Shown here piece by piece: positions 9,301 to 18,252 of a DNA stretch of 64,000 nucleotides. Position numbers and translations under genes: made by a program. The stretch is from Fulvivirga marina (GTDB lineage Bacteria > Bacteroidota > Bacteroidia > Cytophagales > Cyclobacteriaceae), in NCBI RefSeq assembly GCF_016775155.1, contig NZ_JAEUGD010000066.1, positions 532,833 to 596,832 of the forward strand, read 5' to 3'. How positions within the stretch are numbered: position 1 is the first letter of the stretch; each line of letters opens with the position of its first letter. Below the pieces are notes generated by a model. The model worked only from the letters and a program-made list of their open reading frames with translations, did no database searches and was not told the origin of the DNA.

Positions 9301-11570
9301 AAGATAAAAGAATGGTCGCCTCTGTCAAAAAGCGTAAACCTGGCCAAAGGCCCCTTCTCCAGATCAAAAACGGTAGCCGCTTCCTTCCTTACCCATCCAT
9401 TTACTTTATCATCAGGTTCTCCACTTACATCCTCATTATTGAAGTTAAATTCAAGATCATCAAAGGCATTAACTTTTTGTTTTGGCTCATTATCCACCGT
9501 AACAAATGTGGTCCGCAGTACTTCATGCCGGATCACCAAATCCTTAATTACCTGTTGGAATATTTCTGTGTTCAGGTCACCAGTTATTTCATAGGCACTA
9601 TGGATGTTAAAGGCTGTACTGGATTGCTCGTACTGGCTCATAATCCAAAGCCGCTTTTGTGCATGAGACAGCTCATAATGTGGCAAGGCCGGCAACAGTG
9701 GAATGCTTTTGAAGTCTTCTTTCTCCTTTACCTCATTTATTTTTTGAGCTAGTTGGGTGATGGTGGGTGCTGAAAATATATCTCTCACCAGGATCATTAC
9801 TCCAAACTCTTTAAAAATCCTGGATATCAGCTGAATGGCTTTTAATGAATTACCTCCGATCTTAAAGAAAGACGTATTTGCCCCAATTCTTTTAAGTCCA
9901 AATAAGGTCTTCCAAATCTCTTCCAGCTTAAGCTCTACCTCGCCTGAGGCCTCTTGGTAGTCTTCTTCTGAGATCAGCATGTCTTCCGGCTTCGGTAGAG
10001 CCTTCCTGTCCACTTTGCCGTTAATATTCAGTGGAATGCTTTCCAGTTTGAATATATAGGAAGGCATCAATTCCTTGTTCACTGCTTTTCTCAACCCGGA
10101 CTCAATATCACTCTCAGAAGCTGTACCTGTGTAGTAGCCAATGAGTTCCATGAGATTGTTATTGCCTGAATAAGGCATTACAATGGCTTCCTGAACCCCC
10201 TCTAGTGATAACATGGCGTGTTGTATTTCGCCCGGCTCAACTCTAACACCATTGATCTTAACCTGATCATCCTGACGGCCAAGGATTTCTATATTTCCAT
10301 TTTCAAGGTACCGGCCAAGGTCCCCTGTATGGTAAATAATGTCTTCTTTGTCTTTAACCAATGGGTTTTGTACAAACACCCGCTTGGTCAATTCAGGGTT
10401 ATTGAAATACCCTTTGGTTACAAATGGCGTTTTAATATAGACTTTCCCTATTTCACCTACACCGCAAAGGCGATCGTTGATAACGGCAACAGCTGTATTG
10501 CCAATTGGCTTTCCTACATGAATAATATCGGAAGGGTTGGGAGGCAGATCGGTTATGCGATGAAACGTTTTGATCATGGTGGTTTCTGTCGCTCCATATA
10601 AATTGACCAGTTCCACATGCTCTCCCACGGCCTTACGCCAATTTTGTATATCTCGCCCATAAAGCATCTCTCCTGCCATGAGCAGATGCTTTAACCCTGC
10701 AAATTTTTCACCTGAAGTCCCTGACTTTGCTACTGACTCTACAATCACGCGCATCATGGACGGGACTGTATGGATCAGTGTAACTTTAGAACGGTCAATC
10801 CACTCTATCAATTTGACCAGGTTGTTTTTTGTTTCGACATCAGGGATGCATAGTGTACCGCCGGCACATAAAGGGACGAATATATCTCTTAAGGATGCAT
10901 CGAAGGATATGGCTGTCAGTTGCGAAACTCTGCTTTCTTCGGAGATGCCAAACTCCTTCATTTCCCAATGAATGAAATGACTTAAGCTATCATGGCAACC
11001 TAATATAGCCTTTGGATCTCCTGTAGATCCTGAGGTATAGAATATATAATTTCCGTCAGCTGGTGAGTTAACGATTTCAAGTGTATCGCTGGCGTAATCC
11101 TGTAAGTTTTCTTTTCTGGACTTGGTTAAATTATCTTCCAGTAACTCAACGACATCATCATCGCTCAATATCAATAGCGTTGAAAGATCCAGTTTAAGGG
11201 AGGTTATCAGTTCAATAATCTGCTCTCGCTGATTCTGATGCACAATCAGTATTTGAGGTGCACTATGTTCGAATATCTGTGATAACCTTTTTGATGATAC
11301 CTCCAATGAAATGGGCAGGTATATCCCTCCTGACTTGAATACGCTCAATAGGGAGGTAACCAAAGAGATACCGGGCAACTGCATTACCCCTACAATCTGA
11401 TCCTTACCGGCTCCTGTTTCTCTTAATAAGTGAGCTAACTGGTTTGACCTTTTATTAAGTTCTGCATACTCAATATGCCTGTTTTCTTCCTCTATAGCAA
11501 TATGGGAAGGAAACTTTAAGGCAACCTGCTCAAATACGGTATGAATGATTCGCTTATTCATCCTGTTCAT
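3372..11570 (-). CDS. Trimodular NRPS, A-PCP-C-A-PCP-C-A-PCP
   Basis: 2732 residues. Domains by visible motifs: A1 (YTSGSTG near 178), PCP1 (GGNSLKA near 573), C1 (HHIISDA near 765), A2 (YTSGSTGAPKG near 1241), PCP2 (GGHSLKA near 1625), C2 (HHIIGDE near 1815), A3 (YTSGSTGQPKG near 2293), PCP3 (GGSSLKI near 2685). Specificity residues read by hand against PheA give D-A-R-H-L-A-L-M-I for A1 (unassigned), D-A-S-T-I-A-A-V-C for A2 (Tyr-like) and D-V-W-H-I-S-L-I-D for A3 (the classical Ser code). There is no epimerisation and no thioesterase domain; the protein ends 45 residues after the PCP3 serine, so the chain must pass to another protein. Its start codon directly follows the stop of the preceding NRPS (TAA-ATG). 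Met4 is an alternative start. It should add the fourth, fifth and sixth residues. Confidence 0.95.
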   Translation of the reverse strand: MNRMNKRIIHTVFEQVALKFPSHIAIEEENRHIEYAELNKRSNQLAHLLRETGAGKDQIVGVMQLPGISLVTSLLSVFKSGGIYLPISLEVSSKRLSQIFEHSAPQILIVHQNQREQIIELITSLKLDLSTLLILSDDDVVELLEDNLTKSRKENLQDYASDTLEIVNSPADGNYIFYTSGSTGDPKAILGCHDSLSHFIHWEMKEFGISEESRVSQLTAISFDASLRDIFVPLCAGGTLCIPDVETKNNLVKLIEWIDRSKVTLIHTVPSMMRVIVESVAKSGTSGEKFAGLKHLLMAGEMLYGRDIQNWRKAVGEHVELVNLYGATETTMIKTFHRITDLPPNPSDIIHVGKPIGNTAVAVINDRLCGVGEIGKVYIKTPFVTKGYFNNPELTKRVFVQNPLVKDKEDIIYHTGDLGRYLENGNIEILGRQDDQVKINGVRVEPGEIQHAMLSLEGVQEAIVMPYSGNNNLMELIGYYTGTASESDIESGLRKAVNKELMPSYIFKLESIPLNINGKVDRKALPKPEDMLISEEDYQEASGEVELKLEEIWKTLFGLKRIGANTSFFKIGGNSLKAIQLISRIFKEFGVMILVRDIFSAPTITQLAQKINEVKEKEDFKSIPLLPALPHYELSHAQKRLWIMSQYEQSSTAFNIHSAYEITGDLNTEIFQQVIKDLVIRHEVLRTTFVTVDNEPKQKVNAFDDLEFNFNNEDVSGEPDDKVNGWVRKEAATVFDLEKGPLARFTLFDRGDHSFIFSFTIHHIISDAWSLQLLINEAFELYNAYLSGEESPLPSLKVQYKDFAHWQNELLENNVKIDKHKAFWLENLSGDLPVLDLPTDFPRPVYKTYSGGVVKSFIDDELMDKLEALAKQHKASLFMALLGITKVMFYKYSGQKDIIIGTPVAGREHSDLDNQVGFYINNIVLRSQFENEDSFNSLLEKLKTTTLNAFDHQLYPFDRLVEDLNIPRVTSKSPIYDVALVLLNLDIEKKDNEMSGITLDTYDSGFHQSALDIRMVFEKSEGGYYMMFEYNSDLFREETIHRMVGHFKQLIAAALEAPSKAIGTLSYLADDEVQDLMHIKNNTSRDFEVPACIHALFEAQVQKTPQAQAIVYNDQVLTYSEVNEKANSLAFHLRNELRIKPNDVVALMAPGNELAIVAILAIMKAGAAYLPIDADLPVQRKAYILENAEVKLLLTEMGTLDEVMTVYQGAIFALDIQWSDLEAHPENLPSVNEPTDAAYVIYTSGSTGAPKGVVIKHESQVNMSMAQTEIFNISSEDQVLQFASLSFDASISEIFMAFYAGATLVLHDKALLYDQQGFMQYLQDKKVSVVTFPPSFLSTLNLEKLHFLRVLITAGEAANVADLTYLSQFVDCYNAYGPSECAVCVSTYKVKPEDKDRTTIPIGRPIANTRVYILDEDLQLVPKGVEGTLYVSGKGLAKAYLNNEELTSASFVNNPFEEGVKMYCTGDRVKWSDDDELLFLGRTDTQVKINGHRVELGEIESSLIGHDKIKDAFATTHQSKGGLPYLTAYYIASEELSNTVLRNHMSGYLPDYLMPAYFLAVDKFPLNNSGKVDAGKLPHPENERNAPVDHVAAQNDIQKVLVRSWESILGRENIGIHDNFFDLGGHSLKAIQILAEVADIFNVKPDLASFFNAPNIEALSRLIESSEEIEDDLKPVEAQEFYETTNAQRRLWVLEQMNTDFAAYNLPLAFAIEGKLQVNHLAQAFDELIARHESLRTTFHMQSGILKQRIETGIDSALEYTDLGKEENAGIRSEEIASEIFGMKFDLSHGPLIKVHVLHLGNDKYVLVFNMHHIIGDEWSMPIMVKELLQLYQNIAAGEETRPEVLKIQYKDFATWQNTQLESGAWEQHKAYWVSLFEKPASKVDFAVTTHRPELKTYNGNIAKLSLGRQVSEQVMEVCKTREASLFMTLYSSLCAILHKYTGLEDIVIGTPATLRSRQELQNQIGLYLNLLPLRHQIDSQQSFAKLLENAKRNIIEAFGHQEYPFDQLVEDLNLSRDLDRSPLFDIMMVLHDKESEEQAIPKVEGISIDQLQEGTDTSRYDMTFHFRAQEDDIEVSLEYNTDLFPEAWVTQFLAHYQQLITQLLADPEKPLASQEYLSSEDKQHLLTGHNEVPVEYTNKETIVSLFEKQAEETPDSIAVQFENVSISYGELNQLSNQVAHYLKDEMAISKDDLVCLLMDRSEKMIIALLGILKAGGAYVPIAPDYPAARISFILEDTQAKCLILDEGQTRDLELGNCRAITPGSWEAISKYPTNNLSKGPSSTDLAYVIYTSGSTGQPKGVMIEHRGAVNRLEWMWQQYDFSEKDVILQKTNYVFDVSVWELFMPLMYGARQVLCRQEVIYDVRQLVSCIADHGVTTVHFVPGMLQIFLQGLDDEMANSLSALKRVICSGEALSAAVAGKFHNKLSADLYNLYGPTEASIDVSHYHIQHGDQIIPIGKPIANTQLFIVDDHMQLQPEGVLGEIAIGGIGLARGYWNREDLTRERFVTADFGADAPQRVYLTGDIGHWMTDGNIVYHGRRDNQVKIHGQRIELGEIENVLLQHESIKTAAVTILKTEGNFKIAAYYTSETELESGALKAFLQQHLPAYMLPTFYMRLENLPLTTNGKIDQKALPQPTSNHLVVISHYRAPQNALQERMVELWQALLGDISVGIDDNFFDLGGSSLKIIMLHERLKEEYPDIEVMDLFKYPSIGELSHFLEGANMMEITGFEV

Positions 11571-14500
11571 TTAATATTCATCACTGATTTCGGAGCTAAC
11601 TTCGTTAAACTGTTGCTCCACCTGATTAATCTCCACCTCATCCATAAGAAGGTCTCTCAGGTGGTAAAGAGAACCGGTTTTGTCACCGACTACGTTTATC
11701 ACCAGCAGTAACATATCGTTTTTCATTTTCTCCACAAAAGCAGCTTCATATATGTCGGTGTTGTATTCAATGGTACATATCAGCTTACCTTCATGTACTC
11801 TGAAATCGAAAGTAAAGTCAAATTTACTGGTGGAATGCCCCATATCGAGTTTTTCGATTTGCAGGTCATTATCCACTGGCATGTTCTCTACTGCGGACTG
11901 TGTATCCTGAATTTGCACCATTACATCAAACAGGCTGTTCCGTGTCTGATCGTAAGGTATTTCCAGGTCTTCCACCAACAGGTCTATGGGATAGATGCTG
12001 TGCTTGAAAACATTGACCGCATTGGTTTTGATCTTCTGCATAAAAGCATCAAATTCCATTTCAGCATTAAACTGAGTACGCACTGCCAAGGTGTTGACGT
12101 AGAAACCTACCTGGTTTTCCAGGTCTTTATGCCCACGGTTGGCAACGGGTATTCCAACCGTGATATCCGTTTGTCCGGTATACCTGTAAAGGAGAACTTT
12201 TACCAGACCTAGTAAAAACATGAACAGGGTTACATCCTTTTGCTTTGTTAGCTTATTGATGTCTGCCAATATGGACTGGTCGAATTCAAACTGGATGTGG
12301 TCGCCATTATATTTTGTCTCTGCGGGTCTCGCCTTGGCTTGCGGAAAGCTTAAAACAGGAATATCTCCCTCAAACTGCTTTAACCAAAACTGACGATGTG
12401 TTTTTAAATTATCTCCATTTAACTGCTGGTTCTCCCAATGGGCAAAGTCCTTAAACTGAATATTCAAAGTAGTCGGAAATGCTGAGCTACCTTCTTTCAG
12501 AGAATTATAGCAGCTTAAAACTTCATTGGTTAAAATATCGGTTGACCATCCATCGGAAATGATGTGGTGCATATTCAAAAGAATAATGACCTCTTCTTTT
12601 CCTAACAGAAGTAGAATAACTCTAAAAAGTGGTCCTTCTTCCAGATCAAAGGGTTTGTTCCACTCGTGATCGGCTATTCTTTTAATTTCCCCCTGCTGAT
12701 CCTCTTTTTCTGACAGATCAATCTGACTATAGCAATGCTGGAAATCTACATTTTCATGGACCTTTTGCTTAGGGTGCCCCTCTACATTTACAAATGTGGT
12801 TCTCAGAATTTCATGTTTATTGACCACGGTTGTAAGTGCTGCCTTGAACATTTCCGTATCCAAAGCTCCATTGACTTTATAAGCACTAGGCATATTATAA
12901 GTTATCTGGTTTTCCTCCAGTTGATCCAGTATCCACAACCGCTTTTGAGCATATGTAACCTCATAGAAAGGCTGCTGTGCAACAGGCACAATTTCTTCAT
13001 AAGCTGATTTACCTGAGCTGTCGATAAGGCCTGCAAGCTGAGCTATGGTTTGGTTATCAAACATATCTGCAATCTTGAGCAGCACATTAAATTCCTTATA
13101 GATTCTGGAGATAACCTGAATGGCTTTCAGGGATGTTCCTCCTATGCTGAAAAAAGAAGCATCTCTGCTTACCCTGGGCAGATTCAGCATTTCTTTCCAT
13201 ATGGTTTCAAGACGTATCTCTTTTTCTCCGCTGGGTGCGGAATATTCTTGCTCTACAAGTTGCAATTCTCTTTTGGCTAAGGCCTTTCGATCAACTTTGC
13301 CGTTGAGGCTTAAGGGCAGTGATTCTAAGCGGGTAATCCACTGCGGTATCATAGAAGGCTCAAGGATTTCGCTCAGCGCTTCTCTGACCCCTACCGGGTC
13401 AACTGATTCGCTGGTATAATAGCATACTAAAGATGATTCATTGTCATTATTGGTATGAAGCAATACCACCGTTTCAGCAATATCCTTGATGGATAGTATG
13501 GCATTCTCAACCTCGTTCAGCTCAATTCTTATTCCATTTACCTTGACCTGGGTATCATTTCTTCCCAAAACTTCCAGGTCTCCACTATCCGATAATTTGC
13601 CAAGATCACCTGTCTTATATACAATCTCTTCATGCTCTTGCTGCAAAGGGTTTTGTACAAAAACCTTATCCTGCAGTGCTTTATCAAATAAGTATCCTTT
13701 AGTAACAAAAGGAGTTTTAATGTAGATCTCGCCTATTTCTCCGGGTTTACAAAGTATTCCATCGTTGATCACCGCTACCAGGGTATTAGACATTGGCTTC
13801 CCTACAGGTATTCTTTGGGTATCTTCACTCACATCTGCTCCTACACGATAAAAGGTTTTTATCATTGTGGTTTCGGTGGCTCCATACAGGTTGACCACAC
13901 TTACATGATCTCCTACATGGTTTCTCCACTTTAACACATCTTTGCCAAAGAGGGCTTCTCCTGATAAAAACAAATAGTTCAGGTTTTTGAATGTCTCTCC
14001 GACATGTGATTCGCTCCCGGAAAGCGCGTTGTTGATCAACCGCAACATAGAAGGCACGGTATGTATCAGGGTAATTTTATATTTTTCCAGCCACTCAAGG
14101 AGCATATCTGCATTTGATTTTACTTCAGCCGACGGGATAAACAATGTTCCTCCGGCACAAAGTGGTACCAGCATATCTCTAAGTGAGGCATCAAAGGTAA
14201 CTGAGGCTAATTGACTAACGCGGCACTTATCGTCAATATCAAACTCATTTATTTCCCAGTTTATAAAGTGCGCCAGACTTTTATGGCAGCCAAGGATAGC
14301 CTTTGGAGTACCGGTAGACCCTGAAGTATAAAATATATAGTTTCCATCGTTGGGGTCATTGATGATTGGCGGATTTTCGATGGTTACTTGTTCAACGGTA
14401 ATTTCACTCCGCTTACCCTCATCATTTTTAAATACGCTAATACCTAACTCGTCATCTACAGCCAGAATATAGTCACAAGAGATATTCTTAATTTGGTCAA

Positions 14501-14831
14501 TATCTGCTCTACTGGTTATCAGCACTTCCGGTTGACACTCCGCAATAATTCCCTGAAGTTTCTTTGCTGGGAGCAAAACATTTACGGGTAAATAAATGCC
14601 TCCTGACTTGAAAATCCCCAACATAGAGCCTACTAACTCAACGCTTGAGGGCATGACAACTCCAACTATTTTGCCTTGGGTAATTCCGAGTTGACTAAGC
14701 GTACCCGCAATTTGATTGGAGAATTGGTTTAAGTCTTGGTATGATATTTCACGGTTGCTATCAACAACACACGTTTTTTCAGGAAAACGCGATACTGCTT
14801 CTTCAAACACCGAGTGTATTATTTTCTTCAT
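11571..14831 (-). CDS. Monomodular NRPS, A-PCP-C
   Basis: 1086 residues. The protein begins directly with an adenylation domain (YTSGSTGTPKA near 170, NLYGATETT, VKVNGIRIEL, LSLNGKVDRKAL), followed by a carrier domain (GGTSLKAI near 566) and a condensation domain with intact HHIISDG near 756. The hand-read pocket residues are D-A-R-H-F-S-L-M-I. Arg at the position of PheA Trp239 is uncommon; the H-x-S-L part resembles serine codes. Like its neighbours it is split so that a C domain closes one protein and an A domain opens the next. It probably adds the third amino acid of the chain. It is separated by 47 bases from the preceding gene and by none from the next. The A domain is close in sequence to those opening the two flanking NRPS proteins, pointing to duplication. 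Confidence 0.95.
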   Translation of the reverse strand: MKKIIHSVFEEAVSRFPEKTCVVDSNREISYQDLNQFSNQIAGTLSQLGITQGKIVGVVMPSSVELVGSMLGIFKSGGIYLPVNVLLPAKKLQGIIAECQPEVLITSRADIDQIKNISCDYILAVDDELGISVFKNDEGKRSEITVEQVTIENPPIINDPNDGNYIFYTSGSTGTPKAILGCHKSLAHFINWEINEFDIDDKCRVSQLASVTFDASLRDMLVPLCAGGTLFIPSAEVKSNADMLLEWLEKYKITLIHTVPSMLRLINNALSGSESHVGETFKNLNYLFLSGEALFGKDVLKWRNHVGDHVSVVNLYGATETTMIKTFYRVGADVSEDTQRIPVGKPMSNTLVAVINDGILCKPGEIGEIYIKTPFVTKGYLFDKALQDKVFVQNPLQQEHEEIVYKTGDLGKLSDSGDLEVLGRNDTQVKVNGIRIELNEVENAILSIKDIAETVVLLHTNNDNESSLVCYYTSESVDPVGVREALSEILEPSMIPQWITRLESLPLSLNGKVDRKALAKRELQLVEQEYSAPSGEKEIRLETIWKEMLNLPRVSRDASFFSIGGTSLKAIQVISRIYKEFNVLLKIADMFDNQTIAQLAGLIDSSGKSAYEEIVPVAQQPFYEVTYAQKRLWILDQLEENQITYNMPSAYKVNGALDTEMFKAALTTVVNKHEILRTTFVNVEGHPKQKVHENVDFQHCYSQIDLSEKEDQQGEIKRIADHEWNKPFDLEEGPLFRVILLLLGKEEVIILLNMHHIISDGWSTDILTNEVLSCYNSLKEGSSAFPTTLNIQFKDFAHWENQQLNGDNLKTHRQFWLKQFEGDIPVLSFPQAKARPAETKYNGDHIQFEFDQSILADINKLTKQKDVTLFMFLLGLVKVLLYRYTGQTDITVGIPVANRGHKDLENQVGFYVNTLAVRTQFNAEMEFDAFMQKIKTNAVNVFKHSIYPIDLLVEDLEIPYDQTRNSLFDVMVQIQDTQSAVENMPVDNDLQIEKLDMGHSTSKFDFTFDFRVHEGKLICTIEYNTDIYEAAFVEKMKNDMLLLVINVVGDKTGSLYHLRDLLMDEVEINQVEQQFNEVSSEISDEY

Positions 14832-14878
14832 GTTCTTGATATTGTCAATATCTCTATGCCGCAGATAGGTGGCTATTC

Positions 14879-17800
14879 TTAAAAATCTTCTGAGATTTCC
14901 ATACTGGAAAAGGCATCACTCTTTACATCTGACTGACCGTTAAAGCGGCTATTCAATGATTGTTTCAGTTGTTTCAATGTTAACTCGCTACGTTCCTGCT
15001 CGGTAATTTCCGTTAGGATTGTAGTCATAATCTGATGCATTTGTTCAATGGTACCTGTTGTAAAAAGGGCTGTGTTATACTCTATCCAGCCACTGAGAAC
15101 TTTTTTATCCTTCAACACTTCAAAATTGAAGGTCAGGTCAAATTTGCTTGATTTGAAGTCCAGTGCAACCTCACTCATTTCTATGTCGTCAGGGAGCATG
15201 AGGGACAGTTCTTTTAGGTCGGTATCCTGCATTTGCACCATCACGTCAAATAAACTTGATCTGCTGATATCTGATCCGGTTTGAAGTTTATCTACCAATT
15301 GGTCAAATGGATACATGCCATGTTCGTAGGTTTTGAGTGACTTTTTCTTCACCTGTTTTACAAAGTCAGAAACCGTAGTGTCAGGTGAGAACTGCATTCT
15401 AAAAGCAATGGTATTGACATAAAACCCGATCTGGTCTTCGAGGTTATTATGATGACGGCCGGTAACGGGTATTCCGAGTACAACATCCTTCTGGCCAGTG
15501 TAATAATAAAACAATGCCTCTACACTTGCCAAAAGCAGGTTAAACTGGGTTACATCTTGTGCCTTGCAGTAAGCCTCAATTTGTGCACTCAATTGCTCAT
15601 CCAATTGAAACTTATATTTGCTTCCTTCAAATGTCTGCTTATCTGCTCTGGCATGATCAACCGGAAGGTTCAATGTTGGAATTTCATTTTCAAACTCCGC
15701 CAGCCAAAACCGCTCGTCTGTTTCTTTTTTGTCAGCCAGTTGTTCCGTCAGCCAGGCCGCATAATCCTTATACTGAATCTTTAGTGGCTCCAATGCCGGT
15801 GTACCGGGCTTTGTATTCATGTTATACAACGATAAGATGTCTCTGGCCATCACATAGGTAGACCAGGCATCAAACACGATATGGTGTGTATTGAAATAAA
15901 GGATCACACTATCCTCACTGGTACGAATGACCAGTGCTCTGAATAAAGGTGCCTTTGAGAGATCAAAGTGATAATTCAATTCCTCTGATAAAATGGCTTT
16001 AGCCTCTGTTTCACTTTCTGCCATAGTGCTGACATCGATATACCTGGCTTCAAAACCTGCGGGTATATCCTCCTGAACACGCTGATATAGGATGTCATCT
16101 TCCATCACAAAGCTGGTCCTCAGACTTTCATGGCGCATCACCACATCGTTTAGAGCTGCCAGTAACGCTTTGTGATCTATGGTACCTCTTAACTCAAAGG
16201 CATTGGGCATGTTGTAGGTCACCTGCTCTTTTTCAAACTGATCTAATATCCATAATCGTTTTTGCTGAAAACTTGCAGGATAACGATCACTTGCAGGAAG
16301 CTTTATAATTTCTTTATATCCCTTTTGAGGCGCATCACCTAACAACAGGGCCATTTTGGCTATGGTTGGATTAGAAAAAACGTCAAACACCTTGAGCATA
16401 ATCCCAAACTCTTTGTATATGCTTGAAATGAGTCTGATAGCCTTTAATGAGGTACCTCCTATGGTGAAGAAGGAAGTGTTCCTTCCTATTTTGTCCATGT
16501 CGAGGATGGCCTCCCACATTTGCTCCAGCTTCTCTTCCGTAGCTCCCTGCACAGCTTCGTAGCTCAATGACTTTTTGAGCAGATCGCCTGGTTTTGGTAA
16601 AGCACGACGATCAACTTTACCATTGATGGTAAGCGGCAGTTCCTTTAAGTATTGTATATGCCCGGGAATGATATTTTGATTCAGTTCCCTGGATAAGTAT
16701 TGTCGAATTTCCTCTGGGGTCCTCTCCTGCCCTGTGTAATAGGCAGCGAGCATAACGGTACCGCTCTCATCCTGATGACTGGTCACTACTGCCTGCTCCA
16801 CTCCTTCAACTCCTAGTAATACATGCTCAACTTCTCCCAGTTCCACCCTGATACCATTGACTTTTACCTGCTGGTCAAGCCGTCCTTTGATCTCGATGCT
16901 GCCATTTTTCAGATACACACCCAGATCTCCTGTTTTGTACACTATATCTTCCCTACCCGCGATCAATGGGTTTTGTACAAAGACCTGCTGGTTAAGGGCC
17001 TCGTTAAAGAGATATCCTTTACTCCAAAACGGCGTTTTTATGAATACTTCGCCAATTTCTCCCGGCTGGCAAAGGTGCTGGTTATTGACTATGGCTACCA
17101 CGGTATTGCTTATTGGCTTGCCCACCGGTATCATGTGTTGATCATCACTTATCTCAGCTTCTACTCTATGAAAAGTCTTGATCAGTGTAGTCTCTGTCGT
17201 TCCATATAGATTGACAAGTTCTACATGTGTACCTACTTTCCCGCGCCACTTGCGTACATCCTGAGCATACAATGGCTCGCCCGAAACCAGCATGTATTGA
17301 AGGCTCTTGAATCGTTGCTGACTGTCATCAGCTATTTCATCAGTGATCACTCGTAGCACACTAGGTACGCAATGAATCAGGGTAATATTATTGTTCTCAA
17401 TCCACTGCACCAATTGTACTGGGTTTTGCATGATGGCTCTGTCAGGTATGCACAAGGTAGAGCCGGTACACAATGGAAGGAAAATATCTCTTAATGAAGC
17501 ATCAAAAACGGGATGAACAAGATGGCTGACCTTGTGTTTATCATCAATTTCAAACTCACTGCTTTCCCAATGAATAAAATGGCTCAGTGATCTGTGAGAA
17601 CCCAATATAGCTTTGGCTTCACCAGTAGAGCCTGAAGTATAAAATATGTAACTGTCGTCCGTTAGCTCCTGAGGGCTCGCTTTGGGCAGGTCATCATTTT
17701 GAGGTACTAAATGCCACGAACCGGAGCTATATGAATATAATTCAATATCGCTGTTTCCGTCTAACAGGATCAAACATGCCGGGCGATAGTTAACAGCGCT

Positions 17801-18154
17801 CAACCTGGCGCTAGCGGATTCAAAATCAGCTTTCGAAATTATCAGCACTTCTGGTTGGCACTGCTCAAGGATCTGCTTTAATCGCTTATCAGAAAACTCA
17901 TCGCTTAATGGCACATATATATGTCCTGCTTTAAAAATGGCCAGCAATGACGATACCAGATTTATGCTTCCCGGCAGCATGGTACATACTTTCTTCCCTC
18001 CATTCCCGAACCTTAAAAGTAAGGCTGCCAGGTCATCGGCCTGGGTGTTAAGTTCCGAATAAGTGACCTCCCTACCCTCACCTGATAAGGCCAGGTTATC
18101 AGGTAGTTTTGCTGCAGTTTCCTCAAACCACTGATGTATATAATCGAACTTCAA
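14879..18154 (-). CDS. Monomodular NRPS, A-PCP-C
   Basis: 1091 residues. Adenylation domain first (YTSGSTGEAKA near 171, FDASLRDIF, NLYGTTETT, VKVNGIRVEL, LTINGKVDRRAL), then carrier domain (GGTSLKA near 567) and condensation domain. The C-domain motif reads HHIVFDA near 760: the second His and the Asp are kept but the final Gly is Ala. Pocket residues read by hand are D-A-R-H-L-S-L-L-I; five positions agree with the Ser code D-V-W-H-L-S-L-I-D, but Arg239 and Ile331 do not, so I leave the substrate open. It probably adds the second amino acid. It follows the asparagine-synthetase-like gene by 98 bases. No epimerisation domain, so an L-residue is expected unless an external racemase acts. Confidence 0.95.
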   Translation of the reverse strand: MKFDYIHQWFEETAAKLPDNLALSGEGREVTYSELNTQADDLAALLLRFGNGGKKVCTMLPGSINLVSSLLAIFKAGHIYVPLSDEFSDKRLKQILEQCQPEVLIISKADFESASARLSAVNYRPACLILLDGNSDIELYSYSSGSWHLVPQNDDLPKASPQELTDDSYIFYTSGSTGEAKAILGSHRSLSHFIHWESSEFEIDDKHKVSHLVHPVFDASLRDIFLPLCTGSTLCIPDRAIMQNPVQLVQWIENNNITLIHCVPSVLRVITDEIADDSQQRFKSLQYMLVSGEPLYAQDVRKWRGKVGTHVELVNLYGTTETTLIKTFHRVEAEISDDQHMIPVGKPISNTVVAIVNNQHLCQPGEIGEVFIKTPFWSKGYLFNEALNQQVFVQNPLIAGREDIVYKTGDLGVYLKNGSIEIKGRLDQQVKVNGIRVELGEVEHVLLGVEGVEQAVVTSHQDESGTVMLAAYYTGQERTPEEIRQYLSRELNQNIIPGHIQYLKELPLTINGKVDRRALPKPGDLLKKSLSYEAVQGATEEKLEQMWEAILDMDKIGRNTSFFTIGGTSLKAIRLISSIYKEFGIMLKVFDVFSNPTIAKMALLLGDAPQKGYKEIIKLPASDRYPASFQQKRLWILDQFEKEQVTYNMPNAFELRGTIDHKALLAALNDVVMRHESLRTSFVMEDDILYQRVQEDIPAGFEARYIDVSTMAESETEAKAILSEELNYHFDLSKAPLFRALVIRTSEDSVILYFNTHHIVFDAWSTYVMARDILSLYNMNTKPGTPALEPLKIQYKDYAAWLTEQLADKKETDERFWLAEFENEIPTLNLPVDHARADKQTFEGSKYKFQLDEQLSAQIEAYCKAQDVTQFNLLLASVEALFYYYTGQKDVVLGIPVTGRHHNNLEDQIGFYVNTIAFRMQFSPDTTVSDFVKQVKKKSLKTYEHGMYPFDQLVDKLQTGSDISRSSLFDVMVQMQDTDLKELSLMLPDDIEMSEVALDFKSSKFDLTFNFEVLKDKKVLSGWIEYNTALFTTGTIEQMHQIMTTILTEITEQERSELTLKQLKQSLNSRFNGQSDVKSDAFSSMEISEDF

Positions 18155-18252
18155 TGAATTAGCTGTTTTAATGTGTGATACTTGAATAATTTCAATATGT
18201 TCTCAACCTCTTCAACATCTCACTAATGTTGCTCTTCCTTTTGGATCGTCTT

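Noticed and set aside
9255-9752. 165-residue plus-strand frame within the trimodular NRPS
   Set aside because: It lies wholly within a conserved C domain on the other strand and resembles no protein.
11571-18154. Possible epimerisation domains in the single-module NRPS proteins
   Set aside because: Each protein holds one C-type domain preceded by one PCP, with no extra 450-residue domain.
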